Below are positions 21,829 through 32,329 of a stretch of 64,000 nucleotides of DNA, in pieces. Source of the DNA: Lepidostoma basale (taxonomy: Eukaryota; Arthropoda; Insecta; Trichoptera; Lepidostomatidae). Made by a program: the position numbers and the translations under genes. Positions within the stretch are counted from its first letter, which is position 1. Each line of letters starts with the position of its first letter. The stretch lies in NCBI GenBank assembly GCA_022606425.2, contig JAHDVF020001329.1, positions 32,771 through 96,770 of the forward strand, in the 5' to 3' direction. The notes beneath the pieces are model-generated. The model was not told the origin of the DNA and ran no database searches. It worked only from the letters and a program-made list of their open reading frames with translations.

Positions 21829-22085
21829 TTATTGAGAGTGTTTGGAAGGAGGTTGTTTCTTTGGTTTCTCCCTATCCTGCCTAGGAATATAGTCTGGATG
21901 GTTGTGGGTAGTGCTGACGACGACCAGAATGTTGTTGAAAGTGTGCAGAAATGCGGTGCAGCCATGGGTGCTGTTACGGACGCACTGCCACCGTACTTTT
22001 CCACTAGCAAGCCCTCTATGTTTCGAGAACCTCTCGTTCTCGTACAGAATGATAGGCCGTCCCGTCGATGACGTTGTGTACGTAA
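21829..22085 (-). CDS. mod(mdg4): FLYWCH zinc-finger terminal exon (mod(mdg4)-like)
   Basis: The acceptor TTGTTTTAG precedes TT and 84 codons to TAA 21829-21831. It has G8-R9-P10, F19, W32, C34, C42 and H60-x-H62, followed by PDYIP and a basic tail. It aligns without a gap to the exon at 25785-26005 over the first 66 residues (GK-x-RWQC, GC-x-AFLHT, HNHPD), so the two are duplicates. AATAAA overlaps the stop codon and occurs again about 15 bases on (minus 21813-21818). LINE family B begins about 95 bp upstream in the intron. Confidence 0.8.
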
Positions 22086-22179
22086 CTAAAACAAAATCAA
22101 TATGTTAGTCAGCAAAAAAAACATTTGAATATTTGGCTAATTATACAAAATTGTGATTGGAACTAAATTGTGACTAAAG

Positions 22180-22735
22180 AACAGGAGTTAAGGAGTTTGT
22201 CTACCTTGGGAGCAAAATAACATGGGACGGTCGGTCTAAGAGCGAGGTTGACAGTCGTATACATCAGGCTAGGCTTGCATTTAATAAAAGGTCGAAAATA
22301 ATATAATCGAATAATATAGACCTAAAACTGAGAATACTCCTCATCAAGACCTATGTATGGAGTATCTTGATGTACGGTTGCAGACATGGTGCTTATCCGA
22401 AAGAGATAAACGGAGACTAGAGGCTTTTGAGATGTGGTCCTATAGAAGACTATTAGGAATTTTCTGGAGGAGGTTCTCCAAAGAATCGAAGCAGGAAGGC
22501 ACCTGCTCAGGACCTTATCCGAAAGGCGTGCAAGATGGATCGGTCGTGTAATACGACAGGAAGGCCTCTCGCATACCATAATGGAGGGTATGACCGAGGG
22601 GGCAAACTCTAGGGGACGCCCACGCCGAGAGTACCTGGAGGACCTGTTGGTGGACGTGCGCTGCTCATCATATGCAGATTTCAAAAGAGCCGCACAAGAC
22701 AGGGAAGAATGGAAGAGAAGAATATAGGAAATTGC
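22180..22735 (+). mobile_element. LINE family B, copy B1
   Basis: Frames carry KEFVYLGSK, RLAFNKR, TWCLSERDKRRLEAFEMWSY, GRWIGHVI and GRPRREYLEDL, typical of the segment from after the reverse transcriptase palm to the C-terminus. Frameshifts break it into pieces. A partly inverted relative lies at 39.1-39.6 kb. Confidence 0.85.
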
Positions 22736-23165
22736 TGCAAATCAATTCCAGGATTGAAACCAGAGAAAGATTGGACTAATCGCTGGAGGAGAGGGGGCAC
22801 CTTGTGGAGCCCCGTTCTATCCCCTTGGATCAATCTTATTTTTCTTTGTACCAGTGTTTTCAGTGTTTCCTTAGAATTTTTTTGTCGCTTCACATTTTCT
22901 CTCCCATCCCACACTCTGTCTCATCCTCATCAATATCTCTGTCTGAAATAATTTTATGATAGGCCATAAAATATGAAATTAAACTAGATTAAATGTGGCA
23001 TGGAGGCCCATTTGCTTTTTCATTTGGAATGTTGCGATCCCCAGTCAACATAAGTCCCGCATAAACGGAAGATGGGCCTAGCGATTGTATGAGCAAAGCT
23101 GACGAAAAGGCGCCGCTGCGTCCTATAACAACTTCGGGTAAGCGGTGGGTAACCTTTTATGTACA
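22736..23165 (+). mobile_element. Probable 3' UTR of LINE family B or an adjoining LINE
   Basis: Parts recur inverted at 29.33-29.52 and 29.69-29.81 kb, including GTTACCCGCCGCTTACCC, GGACGCAGCGGCGCC and the GTGACAGAGTGTGG stretch. No coding frame is evident. Confidence 0.5.
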
Positions 23166-23221
23166 AAATCAAAATAATTAAATCAATGTTCTCAAAATGA
23201 TATATTAATGTATTTAATATT

Positions 23222-23515
23222 ACGTAATACGAATGAAAACGCCTATTTCCTAGAAGTTTCATTATATTTGATATGAATGACATGTTTCGCTTGTCTAAGG
23301 TATTATCAAATATAAGATAGGCGACATACAGCTTTGACATGCGAAACTTGTCATTCACATAAATATAACAATGGACATGACCCTATTCTTTCTCAATAAA
23401 AAATTATTCTCGATTAAATAAAATATTTTTCTAGAAAACAGACTATTTCATTCGTATTATTTATTTTATATGGAGTTTTACATCATTGTTCAAGAAACAA
23501 TAAAAAATCAGGACA
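23222..23515. repeat. FB1 foldback repeat
   Basis: An arm with ACGAATGAAAACGCCTATT at 23228, the core near 23285-23350 (GCGAAACTTGTCATTC), and a second arm with AGAAAACAGACTATTTC at 23420. The outer motif follows: GAGTTTTACATCATTG. Confidence 0.65.
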
Positions 23516-23644
23516 TTTCCATAAAATATAATATAGGATTTTCATTCGTATTTATTAATGAAAACCAAGTTAGATATTAAATCAATTAATTTTTTTTATA
23601 TTTTTATTTTCATCATGTGGAATTTCTTGGCTTTATTGCTCGGG

Positions 23645-23880
23645 AAAAACTAACTAACTAACCATCAGGAGTAGGTAGAAATGATGGATGGTCACAATAC
23701 TTTTACCTGACGCTTCCTCAACGTTCATACATCATATCACGCACGCACGTCGATTTTTCCGATTCCTCATGTGGCCAACAGTAAATATTTTATTGATATT
23801 TTTGTGATTTATTTGGATTTTAGATTCTATCATATACAGATTTATAACACATTAGTCTAAGAGATTTTCTGTACCGAGAA
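23645..23880 (-). mobile_element. LINE family A, decayed 3' fragment
   Basis: The complement of the TTAGTTAGTTAG tail at 23645 is followed by a heavily mutated ORF end, with deletions, to about 23880. Confidence 0.6.
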
Positions 23881-23939
23881 ATTCTTAATAAATTGATTGG
23901 AAGCTTACTTGGTGATTTAATATATTTAAAAATTAAATT

Positions 23940-24085
23940 AAATAGTCCATTCTTTTGCCCGAAAAACTATGATACCTTAACATTTTAAACTGTTAAATTA
24001 AATAACTTTGTTTTTGTATCACAATTGTATTTTATTTTACGCGACAGCTGTTTCATCAACCTATGTTGACATCATAAGGTGTTAC
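23940..24085 (-). repeat. Hammerhead-like repeat, family iii
   Basis: Contains TTTTGCCCGAAAAACTATG and CGCGACAGCTGTTTCATCAAC. On the minus strand: GATGTCAACATAGGTTG, then GAAACAGCTGTCGCG. Confidence 0.6.
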
Positions 24086-24117
24086 AATAATGAGAATCAA
24101 GTGTTACAATCTGAAAA

Positions 24118-24380
24118 AGAATGAAGAAAGAATGGTAAAAAAATTATATGTTAATGATGTGAATGGAACCAGAAATAGAGGAAGACCGAGGAAAACGGGC
24201 ACAATCAAATAAGGAATGTCGGCCATGTGAGGAGTCAGAGAAATCGACGCGCGTGCATGACACGATGAATGTTGAGGAAGCGAGAGAAATATGTCAGGAA
24301 AGAAAAGTGTGGCAGTCCATTCTTTCTGCCTACCCCTTCGGGGAGACGGCGTGATGGTTAGTTAGTTAGTTAGTTAAAAT
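24118..24380 (+). mobile_element. LINE family A, copy A5 (short)
   Basis: Starts within ERMVKKLYVNDVNG, loses part of the GRPRKTWHDQI box, resumes at RSQRNRRACMT by frameshift and ends GETA with the GGTTAGTTAGTTAG tail. Confidence 0.8.
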
Positions 24381-24404
24381 AAAATTGAAAACTTTTAACT
24401 TGGC

Positions 24405-24665
24405 AAGTTATCCGCTCAACCATCTAGATATTGATATCGGTGACCAATTTTCTAATATAATGTACACGAACTCGTAGCAGAAACGTTTTTTGGACGTATG
24501 TGACGTTACTCCATCGTGCTGGAACCATATACTTTGATTATAGCCAAGAAAGTTTTTTAATTCAGACACCAACAAGTTTTCTAACATCTCCGCACAGCGT
24601 TCTGCAACGCAACAAAAACATTTTTTTGAGACACCTTGTATGAACAACGGTAGTCGTTTTTTAGA
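24405..24665 (-). pseudogene. Mariner/Tc1-type transposase fragment
   Basis: The minus strand keeps 79 codons with AEMLENLLVSELKNFLGYN and WFQHDGVTSHTS. The latter is the second catalytic aspartate region of a DDE transposase (usual form WFQQDGA-x-H). The last aspartate block is missing and the C-terminal part has lost its frame. A remnant only. Confidence 0.7.
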
Positions 24666-25383
24666 AATTGGTTGGCTATTGCGCTTTCTTACTTTGACTA
24701 TGGACGACTTTTAGGGAGTACTAAAATCTTGCAAATTCTCATCCCGAAGTAGATTTCCTATTTCGTGTCCCATTATATGTAAGAAGTGTTTAATTTTATT
24801 TCTGAATATATCACTTTTTCTCTTTTCTCTTATGATTACCGCGTTAGATGGCTGTTTTTAACCCTTTATAAGGCAGAGGGAATATTTTTTCAATATTTTT
24901 GACTGAGTAGCTGAAAGATAAGGTTTTTTTCGTATGGCAATATTTCAATTGACATATAATTCGATATTTTAATCTGTGGTGATGACACGCCGCCATTTTT
25001 TTTTAAATTCGTTTGACGTTCTCAAAGTAAAAAAATGGTGCATTTTCGTACAACAAGATAAATCTTTATAAATCTTCACTTTCTGCGATTCAAAAACGGT
25101 AAGATGCTATTATTTCTAAAGACTTATGTTTATTCAACAACAATTTTGGCATATTTTCAACTTAGGAATTTGCAGAATTTAATTACATGGGATGGTTGTG
25201 ATGGGAAATATATTAAAATCTGTAAAAATGTACTATTTATTTTGGATATTATCAATGAGCTTTATACAACATTTTGAATGTATACAAATACTTGTAGCCA
25301 TCTCCAGGCGTTGTCTAGCACCGTATGATAATTGCATAGCCTTTCACATTGCATTAATAAAGATTTCTGCTTAATGCTTACAC

Positions 25384-25620
25384 CTAATCTTAATAGATGG
25401 CGCTAGTGTAGATTAAACTAAAAAATGTGAAGTATTTCTCAACTTTGTAGCATATATACATCTTCCAAAAACTTGTCAGACGTGGTGTTCGTAAGAAAAG
25501 CGATCGCTTAACCCAACCAATGACAGGTCATAAGTCCTGTAAGTGCCTCGACCACCATATTGTTTCCAAAAAACAATTTGCATCTTCGTCTCTATTAAGA
25601 TACAATTAATCCTTAAAAAT
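25384..25620. repeat. Dispersed repeat nested in the piggyBac-like MITE
   Basis: Contains AGATGGCGCTAGTGTAG, CCAATGACAGGTCATAAG and GCATCTTCGTCTCTATTAAG. Inverted copies lie at about 38.46-38.72 kb and, in part, 41.43-41.56 kb. Confidence 0.65.
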
Positions 25621-25744
25621 TAGCTTTATGGTTTACCTGACGATCCGGAAATGTAAGATGACAATTTAGAATCTGATAAAGAGACTATACAAGTAAGATA
25701 ATTGTGAAAAAGCATAATAAAACTAACGTAAAACCACAATTACT

Positions 25745-25750
25745 TTTATT
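25745..25750 (-). other. Candidate poly(A) signal inside the transposon
   Basis: The minus strand reads AATAAA 35 bases after the stop of the FLYWCH exon; it lies in the last 40 bp of the piggyBac-like element. Confidence 0.55.
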
Positions 25751-25784
25751 TTTCCACCCCTAGATGCTTATGCTTTATAAAGGG

Positions 25785-26005
25785 TTAAAAGACATTGGCT
25801 GATGGGAGATCGTCAGGGTGGTTGTGCTTATTGCTGATGACGATCAGGAGGTTTTCTAAGGTGTGCAAGAAGGCAGGGCAGCCATAGGTACTGTAGCGGG
25901 CGCACTGCCAGCGCAGTTTCCCGCCCGCGAGCGACTTCTGTTTTGTAAACTTCGCGGTTCCGTATTGGATCATAGGTTTTCCCCTTATGGTTTTCAAGTA
26001 CGTAA
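25785..26005 (-). CDS. mod(mdg4): FLYWCH zinc-finger terminal exon (mod(mdg4)-like)
   Basis: The acceptor TGTGTTTCAG precedes TT and 72 codons to TAA 25785-25787. It has G8-K9-P10, Y14, F19, W32, C34, C42 and H60-x-H62, then PDDLPSANVF. Cys/His positions coincide exactly with the exon at 21829-22085, marking a duplicate pair about 4 kb apart. The stop codon is part of the TTAA target of a piggyBac-like element, so the whole 3' UTR is transposon-derived and holds an AATAAA at a fitting distance. Confidence 0.82.
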
Positions 26006-26139
26006 CTGAAACACAATCAAAATTTCAATTACATGTATTATTTAAATCATAAAAATTATTACCTTTAATATTTTGTCGAATCGCCCTTTACATCATTATA
26101 GCGCGAGCCAAATCGATGTAAAGGGTGTAGCTATTATAT

Positions 26140-26375
26140 TGATTATTAATTGTTTCTTGAAAAATTATATAAAACTCCATATTAAATAATTAATATGAAT
26201 GAAAACGTCTTTCTTCTAGGAGTTTTATTGTATTTTAGATGGAATGACATGTTTCGCCCTTCTAAGGCATTATCAAATGTGACATTTAATAATGCCTTAC
26301 AAGGGCGAAACATGTCATTCCATCTAAAATAAATATAATTAAACATCTAGAAGACAGACGTGTTCATTCATATTA
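26140..26375. repeat. FB1 foldback repeat, well preserved
   Basis: The outer motif TTGTTTCTTGAAAAATTAT leads to the left arm AATGAAAACGTCTTTCTTC. Two facing cores follow, with CATGTTTCGCCCTTCTAAGG and its complement, and then the right arm near 26345. Stem GCCTT with AGGGC, then GAAACATGTC, is seen on the plus strand near 26295-26320. Confidence 0.75.
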
Positions 26376-26382
26376 TTAATTA

Positions 26383-26553
26383 TATTGATTCCCATGACAT
26401 GTGATAGGTAGCTAATCTATCGCCATTTTATTGTCACGTGAATTCTACACCAGACCAAAGACAGTGTGACAATCACACTACCATCGGTGGGAATCGAACC
26501 TGGAATCTTCGGTGCAACAGTCATAGCACTTGCCACTCGCCAACGAAGGTCGT
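26383..26553 (-). mobile_element. SINE-1, copy 3
   Basis: From GATTCCCATGACATG through the body to the head CGACCTTCGTTGG at 26553. B box GGTTCGATTCCC is recognisable. No LINE-like tail. Confidence 0.8.
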
Positions 26554-26744
26554 AAAAATCATACTCGCGTGTCTTCTAAATTCATACTCGTATATCGTAA
26601 CGCGTACGCCCGTCGATTGGCCACTTTATAGTAATCTATTATTATAGTCATGCCATGTTTTCCTTGGCCTGCTTCCACATATTTTCCATGTCCTATATTT
26701 TAATATCCTTATATAACATATGTAATTCTTCAGTACAGGCGCAT

Positions 26745-26850
26745 GTAGTTGAACACCTCCTAAGGGGCTGGACCGATTTTGACGGATTTTTTTGTGTTTG
26801 AGTGCGTCCCTGGATGGTTTAGATTCACAATTGGACTCGGTAGGTGACTA
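26745..26850 (+). repeat. Dispersed repeat with 'GGCTGGACCGATTTTGA' motif
   Basis: GGGGCTGGACCGATTTTGA, then CCCTGGATGGTTTAGATTC. A close copy is at 44.51-44.60 kb and a distant one at 54.33 kb. The motif recurs in many insect genomes in non-autonomous elements; the class is not settled here. Confidence 0.5.
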
Positions 26851-26859
26851 TCAAAACCT

Positions 26860-27540
26860 TCTGGGAAGTTCATTCCATGTATGGCATGTATCACAATTGC
26901 GTGTGTACTGAGTTTATTGTTTATCATTTAAGTTATAGTTTATCGAAAATACGAATACCGAAAAAACGTTTGCTGAACCAGCTAATAGTAGGCAAGCCAA
27001 CGTTCGGGCAGGATAACATGTGTTGGATCATTTTTTTACTTATCGTTCGGTATTCTTTCATAAAGCTTTCTTTGGAATGTTGTATATACGTATGTTTGTT
27101 GAATGAATATTATATAGAACATTAATTATGATCGTAGGGATAAAAAATACACCAAAATATTTGCCTCATTATTTTTAATAAGTACTTAATCACATCAAAA
27201 TTAAATATAAAAAACACACAACATATACACGAAACTGATTTCCTAAATAAATTATAATATTTAAAGCTCAGAGAAGTATTATTTACTTAAGTGTATATAT
27301 AGATATTTGAGCACTCATTACATAAATACATTATATTAACGATAATAAAACAAACAATATACTAAAATAATCTGCGTTCACAAAAAATGTATGTGAGAAA
27401 TGCATATATTCCTTAGTATAGTGATTTTAAAAATATACAATATTTAAACTGAAACAAACATAAAAAGCATGATTTTTCAATTCATAAATAACTTTATATT
27501 TAAATGAAAAATGTTTTTTATTTGATTTATCAACATACGA
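26860..27540. other. AT-rich stretch without recognised content
   Basis: No exon, LINE or repeat end could be supported. Confidence 0.45.
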
Positions 27541-27546
27541 TAAACA

Positions 27547-27728
27547 CAGTGGCGGTACTCGGTACTCCCATAGAAGCCCAGAAGCCCGGCTTGCGTAAGA
27601 AATTTTGAATCAAAACCTCTTCTGGCTTACAGAGGTTTAGCTCTTCTGGCTATTCCTTTATGTGGGTTTTGATTCAAAATTTCTTACGCAAGCCGGGCTT
27701 CTGGGCTTCTATGGGAGTACCGCGACTG
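27547..27728. mobile_element. Foldback MITE, hAT-like ends
   Basis: Arms of about 60 bp pair nearly perfectly: GTACTCCCATAGAAGCCC and GGGCTTCTATGGGAGTAC, extending to AAATTTTGAATCAAAAC. The extreme ends are CAGTGGCGGTACT and AGTACCGCGACTG, resembling hAT termini. No clean 8 bp duplication was found. The loop (CTTCTGGCTTACAGAGG) is related to sequence near 21.03 kb. Confidence 0.75.
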
Positions 27729-28215
27729 ATGACATAGTATAGGCATTCAAAAAAGAATAAAGTAGAACTCTTTTAAAATTTTAAGTACATTTTAGTTTTT
27801 CCATATATTTATATATTTTTTAAATAGATAAATACGATTATATTGAAATACATACTTATAAATTGTTTGACAGTCGCTAATATATCCTTTCTAAGATAAT
27901 ACAGATTGGTGTATCAATACAAGACACAGAAAGGACAAACTTTCCGTGTTTGTATATGTATATACTATATACATTTATATTATAAGTGGTGTGCTTACAT
28001 TGTATCTTCAGAAAAAAATATTTGTGCGTTTCTTATTATACCGATTATTGTCGTAAATAATCGGTTTTCTTTGGTATATGATTTAAAATTATATATCGAA
28101 TCGTTCTGTATGTTCTGTTTTCATAGGCCTCAAACATACTCAGAATTTAAGGATGAAACCATAAAAATTACAATCGAAAGCCAAGAACTAGTTTGCTAAC
28201 CTCATTATAGTATCT

Positions 28216-28457
28216 CTATTTTTTTTTCTCTGCACTGGTTGTGTCGCTTTTTGCCCGCAAATAATTATTGTGAATATGTTTAGTTTCGTACTTAATGAAT
28301 TGATCGTTCATAGTGACTATGTGGGCTTTGCACCCCTTGCAGAAGTGGGTGGAGCACTGCCAGCGCCGGCTTCCGTTTTTGAGCAATTTGTGAAGATAAA
28401 ACCGGTGATTTTCGAACAATATTTGCTCCTTGCCATAGCGCGACCTCACGAAAAGGG
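28216..28457 (-). CDS. mod(mdg4): FLYWCH zinc-finger terminal exon (mod(mdg4)-like)
   Basis: The acceptor TTATTTTCAG precedes CC and 79 codons to TAG 28216-28218. It begins LFVRSRYGK and has F19, W32, C34, C42 and H60-x-H62; an extra C39 sits between the ligands. A 17-residue polar and basic tail ends in a run of lysines. It matches the F-V-x-S-x-x-G entry of the exons at 38.9, 45.1 and 47.4 kb. Confidence 0.8.
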
Positions 28458-29099
28458 CTGAAAATAAAATAACAATTAATAAAACCGATCGAGGGTTCAA
28501 TGTTGTCATTGATAGCATACTTCACAGCATACATACATTAATATATGATCCCGTACAGCCACATTAAAAGATACATTTGATCCAATATTAACATCTCTGT
28601 GCGTACCGCCCCAACTGTGGGGCGCTGAAATAATGAATCAGATAGTTTATGGCCCCATGCGTGGGGTGCAATGATTTTTTTTGGAATATTTCTAAATGAC
28701 GTTAGGATTTAGACATTGATTAGACCACACAAAAAAAATATGATAGTTATATGTTTTACCAACTAAACAAACGAAATTTCAAAATGCAATATCTTACTAA
28801 TTAAGAGGTTAAATCTGTTGATATATTATATTTTTTTAAATTGATAAATGTTTTGTTTTGTAGATCGCATAATAAAATAAAAAGGTTACAATTGGTTGTA
28901 GATACACTAGCAAGATACCATCCTCGCATGTATTTCACTATGTAAATACCACTTGCAAATCGACATGCGCGGGTACGACAAGTTTTCCAAGATACCAAAA
29001 CTTGCAGACGTTGGTTGCAGGTGGTGTATACTCGTACATGCCTTCTTGCTAGTGAACGCTTTACTTTATAAACAAATAAAATATTTAATCTGCCAAATC

Positions 29100-29245
29100 T
29101 TGAATTTAAGGATTAAAATTGAGTTATGATATTCCTAGTCTACGGTATTGAGGCATGGACTCTCGAAATGGAAATTATTAACTACCTGGAGGCAATTAAA
29201 ACGTGGATTCACCGTAGAATGCTAAAGATATCCTGAACTGACATG
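29100..29245 (+). mobile_element. LINE reverse-transcriptase tail fragment
   Basis: A frame reads VYGIEAWTLE and then WIHRRMLKIS, the typical C/IEAWTL and RRML-x-IS blocks just past the palm domain in LINE polyproteins. It is broken by a stop right after. Confidence 0.6.
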
Positions 29246-29329
29246 ATGGGTAATCCTGTAGATTGTAGGGTAACATACAGTGATTGTTAATACACATACA
29301 AATGAACAAACCTACAGTTAAATAAAGAC

Positions 29330-29812
29330 ATAGAAGGTTACCCGCCGCTTACCCGAAGCTGTTATAGGACGCAGCGGCGCCCCTTCGTCAGTTTCGCTCA
29401 AACAATCCCTAGGCCCGCCCCCCATCCACGCAGGATTTACATTAGATGGAGAATGCACCATTCCAGAAAAAAAGCAAAAGGCAAAAAGGGTATCTAGGCC
29501 ACATTTAATCCAGTTTAATTTCTAACTAACTCACTAACTAACCATCACGCCGTCTCCCCGGACGGGTAGGCAGAAAGAATGGAACGCCACACTGTTTTGT
29601 CCTGACATACTTACAGTTTAATTTCAATCCACTTATATGTCCCAATCTAACAAAACAAAGCAAAATATGGTATATGATTTTATGGCCTATTATAAAATTG
29701 TGAAATTGTGACAGAGTGTGGAATGAGAGAGAAAACTTCGAATGATGAAAAAATATAAAATCCTAAGTAAATAGAGAAAATAGTCATGGAAACTAGGGAC
29801 AGGAACACAGGG
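29330..29812 (-). mobile_element. LINE 3' UTR-like repeat with an inserted family A end
   Basis: Two blocks (29330-29520 and 29690-29812) are inverted relatives of 22.96-23.16 kb. The family A 3' end at 29522-29612 interrupts them. Confidence 0.5.
29522..29612 (-). mobile_element. LINE family A, 90 bp 3' end
   Basis: Tail complement AACTAACCATCACGCCGTC and about 70 bp of ORF end. It is inserted in another LINE-derived repeat. Confidence 0.75.
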
Positions 29813-30285
29813 AACCTAACATTTTAATGTGTGTAATTTAAAAAGAAAATTGATCAAAGAGGAAAGAACGAGGCCACGCAAGGTGGAGCTGTTTTGTGTT
29901 GCCCAAAGCACAAATCCTCCCAAGTTATCGCCAACGCCGAGGGGTTACGATATGAAACATGTAGACGAAGAATGATTGAAAATGCGATACACGGTTCGAT
30001 ATAGACACGATGATTTTCTGACTCTTTTAGTTAGATTAAACATTCTGGTTTCTTTAGATATGTTCCGCTTCTTATTCGCATCTGCAGCGGACCAGATTAG
30101 CCAATGGTCTGAACAACCGTATCTTAAGTTGCCGTTCATTTGTATTGTACCAAAGGGCGATATGAGAAAATAAAAAACATAGTCATTAAAATATGTTTAT
30201 TGTATACAGTAGAGTATAAGTTTATTTACAAAATATAACCAATATTTGTATTACTTCAATAGCTTCGATCTCCTGTGAACATTTA

Positions 30286-30453
30286 GGGTACGGCCACACT
30301 GGAGTGCCAGGGTAGGAGTCAATACACAGTTCGCTTGTGATCACGCACTGTGGCGCATATCGTATAGTGTGGCCGGTCCCATAGTGCGCCATACGTTGGT
30401 TCGCCAGGTGTTCATTTTAACTCCTACTCTGGCACTCCAGTGTGGCCGTACCC
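30286..30453. mobile_element. Harbinger-like MITE with TTA duplication
   Basis: The 168 bp element is bounded by TTA at 30283-30285 and 30454-30456. Inverted ends GGGTACGGCCACACTGGAG continue to about 34 bp. TTA duplications and G-rich ends fit PIF/Harbinger. The interior has no ORF and is GC-rich relative to its flanks. Confidence 0.8.
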
Positions 30454-30459
30454 TTATAC

Positions 30460-31325
30460 TTTGTATGAGAGTGGCAATGGGTAGGGGGGAGTGACATAAT
30501 TACATATATGAGAGTTTATCCGTGGACAACAGACCGCTGATCATAAATTATTTCAAACAGAATACAAACACTAAAGACACAACATGTTTAAATTGTATGT
30601 TCGATAAGAAATTTATGTATATTATTTGTTTTGTTGAATAAGCACTCGAATAAATCACAGCATCTGTTATTATTTTTAAACATTTTAAAAACCAAAAAAA
30701 AGATATTTTCCAAGTTTTAATATAACTCGAATTCTAGATCTTTACGGACGTTTTTTTTTTTTCGCGACTTCACTCATAAATATTTCTCAAATATATTAAA
30801 TTAATATGATACTATCTAAATAATCGATTCCAGTACGTAAACATCAACTTGATATTCGAAAAAAAACAGATTATTAGGGTATGAAATTGTTACATAAATA
30901 ATTATTATATTGAAATCGCTATAGAATATAAAATGAAATACGGTATGATTTAATTACGGTTTATTTTTAATAATATGTAAATACAATATTTTGTCATTTA
31001 CAAGTAGCCTACCACACTCTATGTTGTAAATACATATGCGTTAAGCAAAAACGGTTAAATGTTAGACAAAGTTGTTACTCCATTTGATGCTCTGGAGTAT
31101 GCTAAAAGTAAAGAGAAATAAGGGCGACGTGCTCTTATTCTATGAATACGCATATATAATTTAAAATATTTTTCTTACCGAAAACCTTTTTATATAAAAG
31201 TCTTCTGAATCTATCCTTCACTAACAGCGACATAATACCTAAGGCAGTGAAAGCATAGCTCCAAAATATATATAACAGTAAAATTAACTTATTGAAAGTT
31301 AACACTGTGGAATTCCAGAGTAATA
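30460..31325. other. AT-rich stretch without recognised content
   Basis: No exon or repeat end could be supported. Confidence 0.4.
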
Positions 31326-31329
31326 TACT

Positions 31330-32146
31330 CTGGGAATTAAAAAACTTTGTTTAATCCACTATTTTTTTTACATTTAATCCACTATTAGTTGACATTTAAT
31401 CTCCCAAGCTCCCATTCCCAATCAAATGTAAATTAATCATTTATTAATTTCTATATATATATAAGAAAGGAATGTAGAGCGGAAGAAGGTATTATGAACA
31501 AAATTATGAAAGGATCGCTGCATTGGTTCGGACATATGGAACGCATGGATGGAGAAATAATGGTTAAGAAAGTATACGTTAATGATGTAAATGGGGTACG
31601 AAGTCCAGGCAGACCGAGGAAAACATGGCATGACCAAATTAATCAAATTTTAAAGGTTGGTCATGTTAGAAGTCGGAGGAATCGACGTACGTGTATGACT
31701 CGTTGTATGAATGTGGAGGAAGCTAGAGAGGTTTGCCAGGATAGAGTAGTGTGGCGGTCCATTCTCTCTGCCTACCCCTGCGGGGAAACGGCGTGATGGT
31801 TTGTTTGTTTGTATAAATTATGTCTTTTCAAATGTATGTTTTTTCTAAATAACATTTTTTTCTAAATTATATTATCATCATGTATTATTATTATTTAATA
31901 TTATTTATTATTTCTTACTGTTAAAAAATAATTGTTAGTAACTACTTATAACAAATAGTCCAAGTTAATTTTTAAATTTGAATTATTGTATCGAATTTTA
32001 AATGTGTTTTTTTATTAGTTTTTCTTTGTTTAGTTTTTGTTATATTTTTACACCTGAAGATGGAGTTATCCTCCGAAACATGTCGTGTTTTATAAAAATA
32101 TTTTTTATTAAAAAATAGTGGATAAACAAAGTTTTTTAATTCCCAA
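31330..32146. repeat. Hammerhead-like palindromic element, family viii, with nested LINE
   Basis: Outer arms TGGGAATTAAAAAACTTTG (31332) and CAAAGTTTTTTAATTCCC (about 32127) are inverted. The plus-strand core is at 32041-32087: ACAC, CTGAAGA, stem GGAG with CTCC, GAAAC, self-complementary ACATGT, GTC, then GTGT pairing with ACAC. One base (T) is inserted between CTGAAGA and the stem. LINE copy A7 sits between the arms. Confidence 0.7.
31455..31812 (+). mobile_element. LINE family A, copy A7
   Basis: Open for 100 codons from MNKIMKGSLHWFGHMERM through GRPRKTWHDQI to GETA, then the GATGGTTTGTTTG tail. It is well preserved but 5'-truncated. Confidence 0.85.
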
Positions 32147-32329
32147 AGTATAACAGTAAAATTATACACAAATACATTAGCATTCGTGCAATAATATTAT
32201 ATAATATGGTTCATTTGACTCATTTATGCGAAATAGAGATTATTTAAAACTAATGGTACGAAATACGTCTAAAGTGAACCATTCACATAAAACGTGCAGA
32301 TCTACTTGTGCAGTTTACGACAAATTGTT

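Larger units (their letters stand above)
24862..25784. mobile_element. PiggyBac-like MITE abutting the stop codon of a FLYWCH exon
   Basis: Flanked by TTAA at 24858-24861 and 25785-25788. Inverted ends CCCTTTATAAGGCA and CCCTTTATAAAGCA agree at 13 of 14 positions. No transposase is encoded. The right-hand TTAA overlaps the TAA stop of the next exon. An internal segment (about 25384-25620) is a second repeat, found inverted at 38.46-38.72 kb. Confidence 0.72.
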
